From: Thiocapsa sp.
GTDB taxonomy: Bacteria > Pseudomonadota > Gammaproteobacteria > Chromatiales > Chromatiaceae
Reading direction: 5' to 3'
Length of the DNA stretch: 64,000 nucleotides
Assembly (NCBI RefSeq): GCF_018399035.1
Contig: NZ_CP073760.1
Span: 3,352,001 to 3,416,000, forward strand
Shown piece by piece: positions 19,247 through 26,856 of this stretch. The notes beneath the pieces are model-generated. The model was not told the origin of the DNA and searched no databases. It saw only the letters and a program-made list of their open reading frames with translations. Numbering within the stretch: the first letter of the stretch is position 1; every line of letters starts with the position of its first letter. The translations under genes and the position numbers were made by a program.

Positions 19247-20101
19247 TCACGTCGCCCAGATCCGAGGCATCGATGCGTCCAAACCCAACAGACCGGGACG
19301 CAAATCGGACCAGAGACGTCTGAACAGACGGCTGACCGGCTCGACCTCGGGTGCGAGCGCGCGGATCACCAAGAGGTCATCGATCAGGGTCGCACCGACC
19401 GGATAAGCCGCGGCCTCGCTCAGACGATGCCGAGCAGCGTCGAGCGCGTCGGCGCGGGCTCCGGTGGCGACAAAGGTGGCGCAGACTGCGAAACCGCGCA
19501 AGCCGGCGGGTCCGTCCAGGCTCGACATGCCCGCCACGCGCAGCCGATCGGTCAAGACCGGCCGCTCGTCGCGCGACAGTCTCATGGCGATCTCGGCTCG
19601 CCCCTCGCCGAAGCGTTCGCCGATCGCCGGGCGTCCGAGACAGGAGATCTCCCAACCGATAAAACGGGCGTCGCCAGAGAGCTCGACCTGGGTGTTCAGG
19701 CGACATGATGCGCCGGGAAAGAAGATGTTTTCGTGCGGAAACCATTCGAGAACGCCGCCCGCGGCCACGACCAGACGTTGCGTCTGCAGACCGATTGGTC
19801 CGGCACTGCGATAGAATTTCGTGGCCCCCGGCGCCGTGACCAAGGCATGTGCGCCGCTCGCCACCCGGATCTCGAGCTCCAGCCGATCGCCTCCGACCAC
19901 GCCGCCGGGTGGATGCAGGAGATAGAGATGACAGGGCGCACCCTCGGGATGGAAGAGGCGCTGGATGGTCAAGGGGCCGATCCGGCGCGTGTCCACGACC
20001 CGGCTGCGCCCGGCACGCGGAGCGATCGCGATCTCGAGTCGGGCGCGCCAACCGGCCGACTGACCGGGTGACGCCAAGCGCGAGACGGCAGGCTCCGTCA
20101 C
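19247..20101 (-). CDS. ureD: Urease accessory protein UreD
   Basis: The 284-residue protein carries the UreD/UreH signatures HPPGGVVGGDRL, TAPGATKFYRS and EWFPHENIFFPGA. UreD forms the UreDFG scaffold that delivers nickel to apo-urease. UreE, UreF and UreG are required partners but are not in this window, so they must be elsewhere in the genome if the urease is active. The start is placed at ATG 20101; a later start is possible. Confidence 0.93.
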   Translation of the reverse strand: MTEPAVSRLASPGQSAGWRARLEIAIAPRAGRSRVVDTRRIGPLTIQRLFHPEGAPCHLYLLHPPGGVVGGDRLELEIRVASGAHALVTAPGATKFYRSAGPIGLQTQRLVVAAGGVLEWFPHENIFFPGASCRLNTQVELSGDARFIGWEISCLGRPAIGERFGEGRAEIAMRLSRDERPVLTDRLRVAGMSSLDGPAGLRGFAVCATFVATGARADALDAARHRLSEAAAYPVGATLIDDLLVIRALAPEVEPVSRLFRRLWSDLRPGLLGLDASMPRIWAT

Positions 20102-20173
20102 CCGGTCTCGCTCGGGGCCTGCAACGCGGGGCCTGCGGCGGACGGTCCGCGTCGGGGCTGCGGCGCGACCGGG

Positions 20174-22018
20174 TTAGCCCTCGATGACATAGACCTCGAC
20201 CCGACGATTCCGGGCCCGCCCCGCGGGCGTTGTGTTGTCCGCGATGGCGCGCGCCGGACCCAGTCCCTCCGCGCTCAGCCGCGCGCTCTCCACGCCGCGC
20301 TCGACGAGCGCCTGCTTGACGGCCTCGGCACGCTGCAGCGAGAGGGCGAGGTTCGTCTCTTCGTCGCCCGAGCTGTCGGTATGACCTTCGATGCGAATAC
20401 GCAGGTCGGGGTGCTCGGCGAGCAGCCCGGCGATCCGGTCCAGGCTCGGCAGAGCGTCGTTCGTCAAGGTCGCCATGGCGGGCTGGAAACGCAGCTCGGT
20501 GTCGGTAAGTTTCAGCAGCATGCCACGCTCGGTGTGCGTACCGCCCAGCTCGGAAAAACGCCGGTAGAGTTCGCGCACGCCGGCCACCGCTGCAGCAGCC
20601 TCTGCACGCGAGGAAGACCGCAAGCGCTCCGTGGCGGTGCGCTCCTCCTCGATCGCCTTTTCCAAGACCGCGATCCGTGCCCGAGCCTCACCCAAGACCT
20701 CCTCGCCGACATCCTCGGCAGCGGCGCGCGCGGAACCGAGCTCGGCGCGAAGATCGTCCAGCTCGGTCGTGGCGCGGGCGAGCTCGGCCTCGAGCTTGGC
20801 GGCCGTGTCGTCCTTCTCCTTTGCAACGCTCGACTTGGCGGCCTGCTCGCGTGCGAGCTGCTCGGCGAGTGCCGCAATCTTCGCCGCTCCGTCCTCGGCC
20901 CGGCGCTCCAACTGCGCCTGCGCCTGTGCCAAGGCGGCCTCGGCATCGCTCTCGGCACGGGCGAGCGCGTCGCGTGCGGCGTTCAACTCATCCTGCAGCG
21001 CGGTGACCGCATCCGGGGCGTGGGACTGATTCAACGCTTCGGTCAGGTCGGCGATGCGGGTCTCTGCGTCGGCCAGCTGACCCGCGGATGCCGTTCCGGC
21101 CTCCTGCAGCGCAGCGGCATCCGACTTGACCTTGACCAGCTCGGCCTCGGCCAGCGCCAGACGCTCCTGCAGCTCCGCGACGGCATCTGCAGACGGGGCC
21201 TGCTGCGACTGCCGGGCAAGTGCTGTGCGTGCCTCCTTCAGCTCGTCCTCGAGGGCCGCGAGCTGCGTCTCGTGGGCGTCGCGGGCGGCATCGGCTTCGG
21301 CCTGCAGGGCGTCGAGTGCGGCTTGGGCCTCGGCCAAGCGCGCCGTCAGTGCACTCATGTCCTGCCCGCCTTCGGCCACCACCGGCAACAAGCCGGCGGC
21401 CTGTGCAGCGCGCATCAGCTCCTCGTCCTTGGGAGTCGCCTTCGCCAGACTCACGCGCTCGTTGAGGTGACGCTCGAGCAGCTCGATCTGCTCGCGGTGC
21501 TCGGCGGTCGACTCGGCGATCACCCGCTGGAGTCCGGTCAAATCCTTCTGCAGGCTCTCGGCCTTGGCCAGTGCCGCATCGTACTGCACCTGAAGCTCCT
21601 GATAGGCCGCAACGCCGCGATCACGCTCTTCGAGCGCCGCAGCCGTCTTCGCCTGCTCCGCGGCAAGCACGCCCGCATCGGTTTGGCGAAGCGTTTCGAT
21701 CGCCTCCCTGAGTGCAGCCTTGTCCTGCTCGGCGGCGGCGATTTGCTCCTGCAACTGGCGGCGCTCCCCCGAATGCAGGTCCGTCAGCTCCCGGATACGC
21801 TCTTGAAGCGCAGCAATCTCGCTCTGCAGCGGAACCATCCGTGCCTCGCGATCCTTGATCTCCGCAGCTGCCTCGGCGATGCGGAGATCCTTCTGATCCA
21901 ACTGCGCCGACAGTTGGCCCGAATACCAATCGTAGAGTAGATAGACGCCGATCAAGGCTGCCAGCATGACCCAGACAAGCGGACGCACCAACGAGGAATT
22001 GGAACCGGGCATCGTCAT
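20174..22018 (-). CDS. Membrane-anchored coiled-coil protein with C-terminal OmpA domain
   Basis: The product has 614 residues. A single transmembrane helix (about 11-30, PLVWVMLAALIGVYLLYDWY) is followed by about 450 residues of almost continuous coiled coil rich in Ala, Glu and Gln. The C-terminal OmpA/MotB-like peptidoglycan-binding domain starts near 505: FQPAMATL, then IRIEGHTDSSGDEE and RARNRRVEVYV. This looks like a periplasm-spanning tether from the inner membrane to peptidoglycan. No MotA or Tol partner is adjacent, and the true function is unknown. Confidence 0.8.
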   Translation of the reverse strand: MTMPGSNSSLVRPLVWVMLAALIGVYLLYDWYSGQLSAQLDQKDLRIAEAAAEIKDREARMVPLQSEIAALQERIRELTDLHSGERRQLQEQIAAAEQDKAALREAIETLRQTDAGVLAAEQAKTAAALEERDRGVAAYQELQVQYDAALAKAESLQKDLTGLQRVIAESTAEHREQIELLERHLNERVSLAKATPKDEELMRAAQAAGLLPVVAEGGQDMSALTARLAEAQAALDALQAEADAARDAHETQLAALEDELKEARTALARQSQQAPSADAVAELQERLALAEAELVKVKSDAAALQEAGTASAGQLADAETRIADLTEALNQSHAPDAVTALQDELNAARDALARAESDAEAALAQAQAQLERRAEDGAAKIAALAEQLAREQAAKSSVAKEKDDTAAKLEAELARATTELDDLRAELGSARAAAEDVGEEVLGEARARIAVLEKAIEEERTATERLRSSSRAEAAAAVAGVRELYRRFSELGGTHTERGMLLKLTDTELRFQPAMATLTNDALPSLDRIAGLLAEHPDLRIRIEGHTDSSGDEETNLALSLQRAEAVKQALVERGVESARLSAEGLGPARAIADNTTPAGRARNRRVEVYVIEG

Positions 22019-22076
22019 CTCCCAAGGCGGTCTTTGTTGTTAGGTATCCGAGCCCCCGCGATTATCAGGGAAAGGA

Positions 22077-22118
22077 CCGCCAGCCGCCAGCCGCCAGCCG
22101 CCAGCCGCCAGCCGCCAG
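22077..22118. repeat. Tandem heptamer repeat (CCGCCAG)6
   Basis: Six perfect copies of CCGCCAG lie just upstream of the OmpA-domain gene. They are within the 466-base gene-free gap 22019-22484, which also holds a half-copy of the TTAAACCGCG element and a hexamer element. A seven-base unit can change length by slippage, but it is outside any supported frame. Confidence 0.9.
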
Positions 22119-22178
22119 CCAATCGTCCTGCAAAGAACGGTTCTCACGCCAAGACGCCTCGGCGTCATCGATCATCTT

Positions 22179-22264
22179 TAAAACGCGCCCCTCGCTAAGG
22201 GCCGTGGATGCACCAAACGTCGAGCTCACTCGAACGTGAGCATCTCGCTCTGGACGCGGTTTAA
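22179..22264. repeat. Right half-copy of the TTAAACCGCG repeat
   Basis: Only the right module is present: TTAAAACGCGCCCCTCGCTAA, a GAGCTCACTCGAACGTGAGC hairpin, and CTGGACGCGGTTTAA. It matches 2470-2556 and 61937-62020 closely. It shows that the right module can exist without the left one. Confidence 0.82.
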
Positions 22265-22284
22265 ATCCCTTACGCCGCAAGTCT

Positions 22285-22418
22285 TGAAGAAACCGTCGAA
22301 GAATTTATCGTTGTCGTTGTCGTTGTCGTGTTCGTCCGGAATCCGATTACGACAACGACAACGACAACGAGCAGAGCCTTCGACGACGTTTCTTGGTTCC
22401 GGTTCTACCGGGTTAGGA
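22285..22418. repeat. GTTGTC-hexamer intergenic element (copy 3)
   Basis: GTTGTC units, an insert (GTGTTCGTCCGGAATCC), and then complementary GACAAC units form a long stem with a larger loop than other copies. The right flank, AGAGCCTTCGACGACG…TGGTTCCGG, is shared with a degenerate remnant at 48897-48953. Confidence 0.7.
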
Positions 22419-22484
22419 CGAGATACCGAGCATTGCCCGAGCCCGGCCGACCGACGACCGACCTGCAGCGGCGAGCCCCGAGAC

Positions 22485-23705
22485 TCATCCCTCATTCGGT
22501 GCTTCCGAGGCGGCAGCGAGCGACTGCTGCGCGATCTCCAGCTCCTCGTTGGTGGGAATCACCAGCACCTGCACCGCACTCTCCGGCGTGCTGATGCAGC
22601 GCTCGCCGCGCTCTTCGAGGGCATAGTTGGCGATGTCGTCCATCTTGATCCCGAGGTTCTCCAAACCCTCGCAGGCACGACAGCGAATCTCGGCGGCGTT
22701 CTCGCCGATGCCGCCGGTAAAGACGACGGCATCGACCCGGCCGAGCTCGGCGTAATAGGCACCGATGTATTTTTTGATCCGATGGGCCGTGATGCCGATC
22801 GCCAGCTCGGCGCCGTCGTTGCCTTCCTCGGCCAGACGGTCGATCTCGCGCATGTCGTTCACGCCGCTGATTCCCAGCAGACCGCTCTGACGATTGAGCA
22901 GATCCTCGATCGCAGCGATCTCCAGGCCGAGGTTTTTGGCGAGAAAAAAGTGAATGGCCGGATCGATGTCGCCGCAGCGCGTGCCCATCACCAGACCTTC
23001 CAGCGGGGTGAGGCCCATGGAGGTGTCCACGCTCTTGCCGTCGCGGATCGCAGTCGCGCTCGAGCCGTTGCCCAGATGCAGCGTGATCAGGTTGCAGCTC
23101 TCCAAAGGCCGGCCGAGCATCACGGCGGCGCGCTTGGCGACATAGTAGTGCGAGGTGCCGTGGAACCCGTAGCGGCGGATCCTGTGCTCACGATACAGCC
23201 ACTCCGGAATCGCATAGCGATAGGATGTCCGCGGCATCGTCTGATGGTAGGCGGTATCGAAGACGGCGACCGAGGGGACCGTCGGAAAGAGCCGTCGGGC
23301 GACCTCGATGCCGGCGAGATGGGCCGGATTGTGCAGCGGTGCGAGGGGCACCACGTCCCGAATGGCGTCGACGACCGCATCGTCGACGATGGTCGGGCGT
23401 TTGAAATGCTCCCCGCCGTGGACGACGCGATGACCGATGACGGTAAGCTCCGAGACGTCGCCCAAGACCCTGGTCTCGTGCAGGGCCCTGACGATGCGAT
23501 CGATGCCGTCCCGATGCGTCGGGATCGATACCCGGGCGCGACCCGATTGCCGGATCCCGGATGCATCCAACCACTCTTCTTTGATCTCGCCCTCGGGCTC
23601 GCCGATGCGCGAGACCGAGCCCGAGGCGAGGGCAACCCAATCCTCGCTGAGGAAGAGCTGATATTTGATCGACGAGCTGCCTGAATTGAGGACGAGTACC
23701 TTCAC
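22485..23705 (-). CDS. ackA: Acetate kinase
   Basis: From GTG 23705 the protein has 406 residues, typical of AckA. It carries VLNSGSSSIKY, GHRVVHGGE, FDTAYHQTMP, YGFHGTSHYYV, LHLGNGSS and VFTGGIGENA. It interconverts acetyl phosphate + ADP with acetate + ATP. The GTG is preferred over an upstream in-frame ATG at 23744 because AGGAG precedes it and the ATG lies inside pta. It follows pta by 13 bases in the same operon. Confidence 0.96.
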   Translation of the reverse strand: MKVLVLNSGSSSIKYQLFLSEDWVALASGSVSRIGEPEGEIKEEWLDASGIRQSGRARVSIPTHRDGIDRIVRALHETRVLGDVSELTVIGHRVVHGGEHFKRPTIVDDAVVDAIRDVVPLAPLHNPAHLAGIEVARRLFPTVPSVAVFDTAYHQTMPRTSYRYAIPEWLYREHRIRRYGFHGTSHYYVAKRAAVMLGRPLESCNLITLHLGNGSSATAIRDGKSVDTSMGLTPLEGLVMGTRCGDIDPAIHFFLAKNLGLEIAAIEDLLNRQSGLLGISGVNDMREIDRLAEEGNDGAELAIGITAHRIKKYIGAYYAELGRVDAVVFTGGIGENAAEIRCRACEGLENLGIKMDDIANYALEERGERCISTPESAVQVLVIPTNEELEIAQQSLAAASEAPNEG

Positions 23706-23718
23706 CTGAGTCTCCTGA

Positions 23719-25851
23719 TCAGTCCCGGGCGATGCCGACGGCATCGTCTTGCGCCGCGGCGAGGGCGTGATCGTTCTGTGCCTGTATCGCGGTGATCGTC
23801 ACCGTGTTGACGATGTCGGTCACGGTGCAGCCGCGACTCAGATCGTTGACGGGCTTCTTCAGGCCCTGCAGCACCGGGCCGATGGCCACGGCATTCGCAC
23901 TGCGCTGGACCGCCTTGTAGGTATTGTTGCCGGTATTGAGGTCCGGAAAGACGAAGACGGTCGCACGACCGGCAACCTCGCTGTCGGGCATCTTCGAGCG
24001 GGCGACGCCGATGTCGACCGCCGCATCGTACTGGATCGGACCTTCCAGCTTGAGGTCGGGACGACGCTCGCGCGCGATCCTTACCGCCTCGCGCACCCGC
24101 TCCACGTCCGCGCCCTTGCCCGAGCTGCCGCTGGAATAGGAGAGCATGGCCACACGCGGCTCGATCCCGAACGCGGCGGCCGTCCCGGCCGAGGTAATGG
24201 CGATGTCGGACAGGTCTTCCGAAGTCGGGTTCGGGTTGACGGCACAGTCGCCGTAGACCAAGACCCGATCGGCGAGACACATGAAAAAGACACTGGAAAC
24301 GAGCTTCACTCCCGGCTTGGTCTTGATGATCTCGAACGCCGGTCGGATGGTGTGCTGGGTGGTGTGCACGGCACCCGACACCATGCCGTCGGCGTCGCCC
24401 ATGTGGACCATCATGGTGCCGAAATAGCTCACGTCCTCGAGTGCATCGCGTGCCATCTGCTCGGAGATGCACTTGTGCTTGCGCAGATCGAAATAGGTTT
24501 GTGCATAGCGCTCGCGGTCCGGGGCCGTGATCGGGTCGATGATGGGGATCCCGTCCAGCTTGAGCCCCAGCTCGCCGATCCGACGACGGATCTTCTCGGG
24601 GTCGCCGAGCAGGGTCAAATCGACGACCTGGCGCAGCGTGAGGATCTCAGCCGCCCGCAGGATCCGCTCGTCGGTGCCTTCGGGCAGCACGATGCGCTGA
24701 CGGCGCGACTTGGCGCGTCGCACCAGCTCGTACTCGAACATCAGCGGCGTGGTGCGGTCGGAGTGTCGCACCGCGATTCGAGCACGCAGCTCTTCGATGT
24801 CCACATGCCCTTCGAAGAGGCCGAGGCCGGCCGCGATCTTGCGCTCGTCGCCGGGGAGGATGGTCGCCTCGATGCCGTTGACCCTCATGGCCGTGGTGAA
24901 GGTGTCGGTCGGCACGCGCAGGATCGAGACCTTGGTGCGGCGCAGCCCCTCGAGAAGACGCTGGACATTCTCCGCCGGCTGCAGCCCACCGGTCAGGAGC
25001 AGCCCGGCCACACGCGGGAAGGACGAGGAGACGTCGGCCGCGAGACTCGCGAGGATGATATCGGAGCGGTCCCCGGCGGTGATGATGAGACAGCCGTCCT
25101 CGATGTAGCTGAGGAAATCCGGGACCTCCATCGCCGCGATCTTGTAGTTGGAGACGACCTGGTTCATCGCGTCGCCGTCGCCGCAGAGACACTCGCAGTC
25201 CAGGGCCTTGCGGATCTCGCCGACGGTGGGCATCCCGAGTGCGGCCTGGCGCGGCAGGACATAGACGTTCTCGCGCTCCGGCAAGAGCTTGCGCGCACGG
25301 GTCTTGACCGTCTCGACATGCTCCGAGTCGACCCCGTTGATGACGCTCGCGAGGAAGTCTCCGCCGCGATTGCGCATCGACTCGTGGGCCATGTAGAGCG
25401 CCTCGAGTGCCTCTTCCGGGCTGCGCCCGAAGCCTTTCACCACGACCACGACGTTGCAGCCGAGGTTGTTGGCCAGGTCGGCGTTGAAGTCGAACTCCAG
25501 GGAAGGAACCAGACCGTCGAAGTCGGTCCCGGCGCAGACGACAAGGTCGCAGCTCTCTTCCAGCATCTTGAACTTGTTCAAGATCATCTTGAGCAGCTCG
25601 TCATACTGACCGGCCGCAACCAGATGACTGGCGGTCTCCGCCGTACAACCGTAGAGCATCTCCGGGGAGAAGGGCAGATCGTAACGACTGCGGATGAGTG
25701 TGGTCAGGTTGTCCTGCTCGACGCCCTTGGAGACGATCGGGCGGAAGAACCCCACCTTCCGATTGATGGCGTAGAGCATCTCCATGAAGCCGAGAACAAC
25801 CACGGACTTACCGCTGCCGGAACCGGCACCGGCGATGTAGACGCTTTGCAT
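23719..25851 (-). CDS. pta: Phosphate acetyltransferase (long form)
   Basis: This 710-residue protein is the long Pta type. An N-terminal P-loop BioD-like domain (AGAGSGSGKS near residue 8) is followed by a DRTGG domain and a C-terminal PTA_PTB catalytic domain (from about 390: RQRIVLPEGTDERILRAAEIL, later MVSGAVHTTQHTIRP and FPDLNTGNNTYKAVQR). It converts acetyl-CoA and phosphate to acetyl phosphate. ATG 25851 is chosen because AGGAAG lies 6 bases before it and the P-loop begins at once. Forms an operon with ackA. Confidence 0.96.
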   Translation of the reverse strand: MQSVYIAGAGSGSGKSVVVLGFMEMLYAINRKVGFFRPIVSKGVEQDNLTTLIRSRYDLPFSPEMLYGCTAETASHLVAAGQYDELLKMILNKFKMLEESCDLVVCAGTDFDGLVPSLEFDFNADLANNLGCNVVVVVKGFGRSPEEALEALYMAHESMRNRGGDFLASVINGVDSEHVETVKTRARKLLPERENVYVLPRQAALGMPTVGEIRKALDCECLCGDGDAMNQVVSNYKIAAMEVPDFLSYIEDGCLIITAGDRSDIILASLAADVSSSFPRVAGLLLTGGLQPAENVQRLLEGLRRTKVSILRVPTDTFTTAMRVNGIEATILPGDERKIAAGLGLFEGHVDIEELRARIAVRHSDRTTPLMFEYELVRRAKSRRQRIVLPEGTDERILRAAEILTLRQVVDLTLLGDPEKIRRRIGELGLKLDGIPIIDPITAPDRERYAQTYFDLRKHKCISEQMARDALEDVSYFGTMMVHMGDADGMVSGAVHTTQHTIRPAFEIIKTKPGVKLVSSVFFMCLADRVLVYGDCAVNPNPTSEDLSDIAITSAGTAAAFGIEPRVAMLSYSSGSSGKGADVERVREAVRIARERRPDLKLEGPIQYDAAVDIGVARSKMPDSEVAGRATVFVFPDLNTGNNTYKAVQRSANAVAIGPVLQGLKKPVNDLSRGCTVTDIVNTVTITAIQAQNDHALAAAQDDAVGIARD

Positions 25852-25990
25852 GGATCTTCCTCTTGCGCGAAACAGGCTGGACGGGGTCGAGCGACCCGAT
25901 CGAATGATTGGATGATTCGGCACGACGAACGCCCCGAATGCTGCACTGCGCAAAAATACCAGATAACGGCCTCACACCGCGACCTCGCGT

Positions 25991-26014
25991 TAAGCCGCGT
26001 CCGAGCGACATGTC
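25991..26014. repeat. Small remnant of the TTAAACCGCG repeat end
   Basis: TAAGCCGCGTCCGAGCGACATG resembles the inverted right end at 54318 (CTAAACCGCGTCCCGAGCGA). It lies in the 341-base gap 25852-26192 upstream of pta, which otherwise holds no supported gene. Confidence 0.35.
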
Positions 26015-26192
26015 GATGTGCGGCTCAGGTCCGCATCCTCGACCAGCCGGCGTGCCCCGAAGGGCCGCCGCTTTCGCCACGGTGCGCTCCTTCAGGCGAG
26101 CACGCGATTCATCTCGCCGGCGATCCGGTTCAGCGCCGCTTGGACGCGCCCGGAGCGCTCGTTGTCCGACTCGACACCCGTCACATGCGCGG

Positions 26193-26504
26193 TCAGGCGA
26201 ACTCCTCGACGGCCAGCGCCTGCAGTTGCGCGACAAAGGGCGCGGCGTCGGCCTCCGTCACGGTCACCGTCTCGTCGAGATCCAACGCTGCAAGCGCCGC
26301 GGCCATCGCCAAGACCTTGGAGGCGCGATTCGTCACCTGCACCCACGGCAAGATCAGAAACCGAGCGTTGTCGAGCACGCCGCCGAGCCGTTCAGGTGCG
26401 GGGGCGAAGGGGCATGCGAAGATATGGGTAATCGCATGCCTGCGATCCTCTCGTACGAAGCGCGATTGAAGCCCGGTCCCGGGACCGCCGACTTCAGGCG
26501 GCAC
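26193..26504 (-). pseudogene. Fragment of a DUF4338 / DruA-like protein
   Basis: An open frame of 103 residues contains LDNARFLILPWVQVTNRASKVLAMAA, which resembles the conserved core of DUF4338 (DruA-like) proteins (xNxRFLILPWVxVxxLASxxL). Those proteins are several hundred residues long, so this is a short piece. Its first 20 residues come from the 62-bp flanking repeat and a REP palindrome, so the 5' part of the original gene is gone. After the motif the reading continues about 45 residues to a stop without recognisable similarity. DUF4338 occurs both in Druantia defence systems and beside transposases, so either origin is possible. It marks the left edge of the BREX island. Confidence 0.5.
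26441..26502. repeat. Left copy of the 62-bp direct repeat flanking the BREX island
   Basis: TGCGATCCTCTCGTACGAAG…GCGATTGAAGCCCG runs into the first REP palindrome. It is in the same orientation as 47547-47608 and matches it at 57 of 62 positions. No third copy was seen in the window. Confidence 0.75.
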
Positions 26505-26712
26505 GCGTGGGACCGCCGACTTCAGTCGGCGAGCGCGGGACCGCCGACTTCAGTCGGCCCGCGGCGAAGATGCTCGTGCTGGAGCAACGGACGAAGATCG
26601 GCAATTCAATGTAGATCATCGCCGCATGACGAGACGCCGGAAGCGGAGTTTTTTGGCCCATGCGTGCTTAGGCTTTCGGGGGATCTTCGCCGACTGAAGT
26701 CGGCGGTCCCGG
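26481..26712. repeat. REP palindromes upstream of pglW
   Basis: REP units lie at 26481-26502 (one mismatch in the stem), 26509-26530, 26537-26558 (GGGACCGCCGACTTCAGTCGG type) and 26689-26712 (inverted, GCCGACTGAAGTCGGCGGTC). The 352 bases from 26505 to 26856 contain no gene and should include the pglW promoter; no clear -35/-10 pair was assigned. Confidence 0.85.
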
Positions 26713-26856
26713 GGTCTTGCAGGTTCACCGGTGCCTGTTGATCGGGTACATTTCACGGCCGGATGAGGTCGCTGCTTGATTGGACGGAGGTCGGGCCTCG
26801 TCACATCCGGCGCCGGCACGCTCGTCCCGATTCGATCGCGCGCAACAGGACTGCCC

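Noticed and set aside
26092-26192. Continuation of the DUF4338 fragment in a shifted frame (TAHVTGVESDNERSGRVQ…)
   Set aside because: The short stretch looks protein-like but has no recognisable family and no supporting start.
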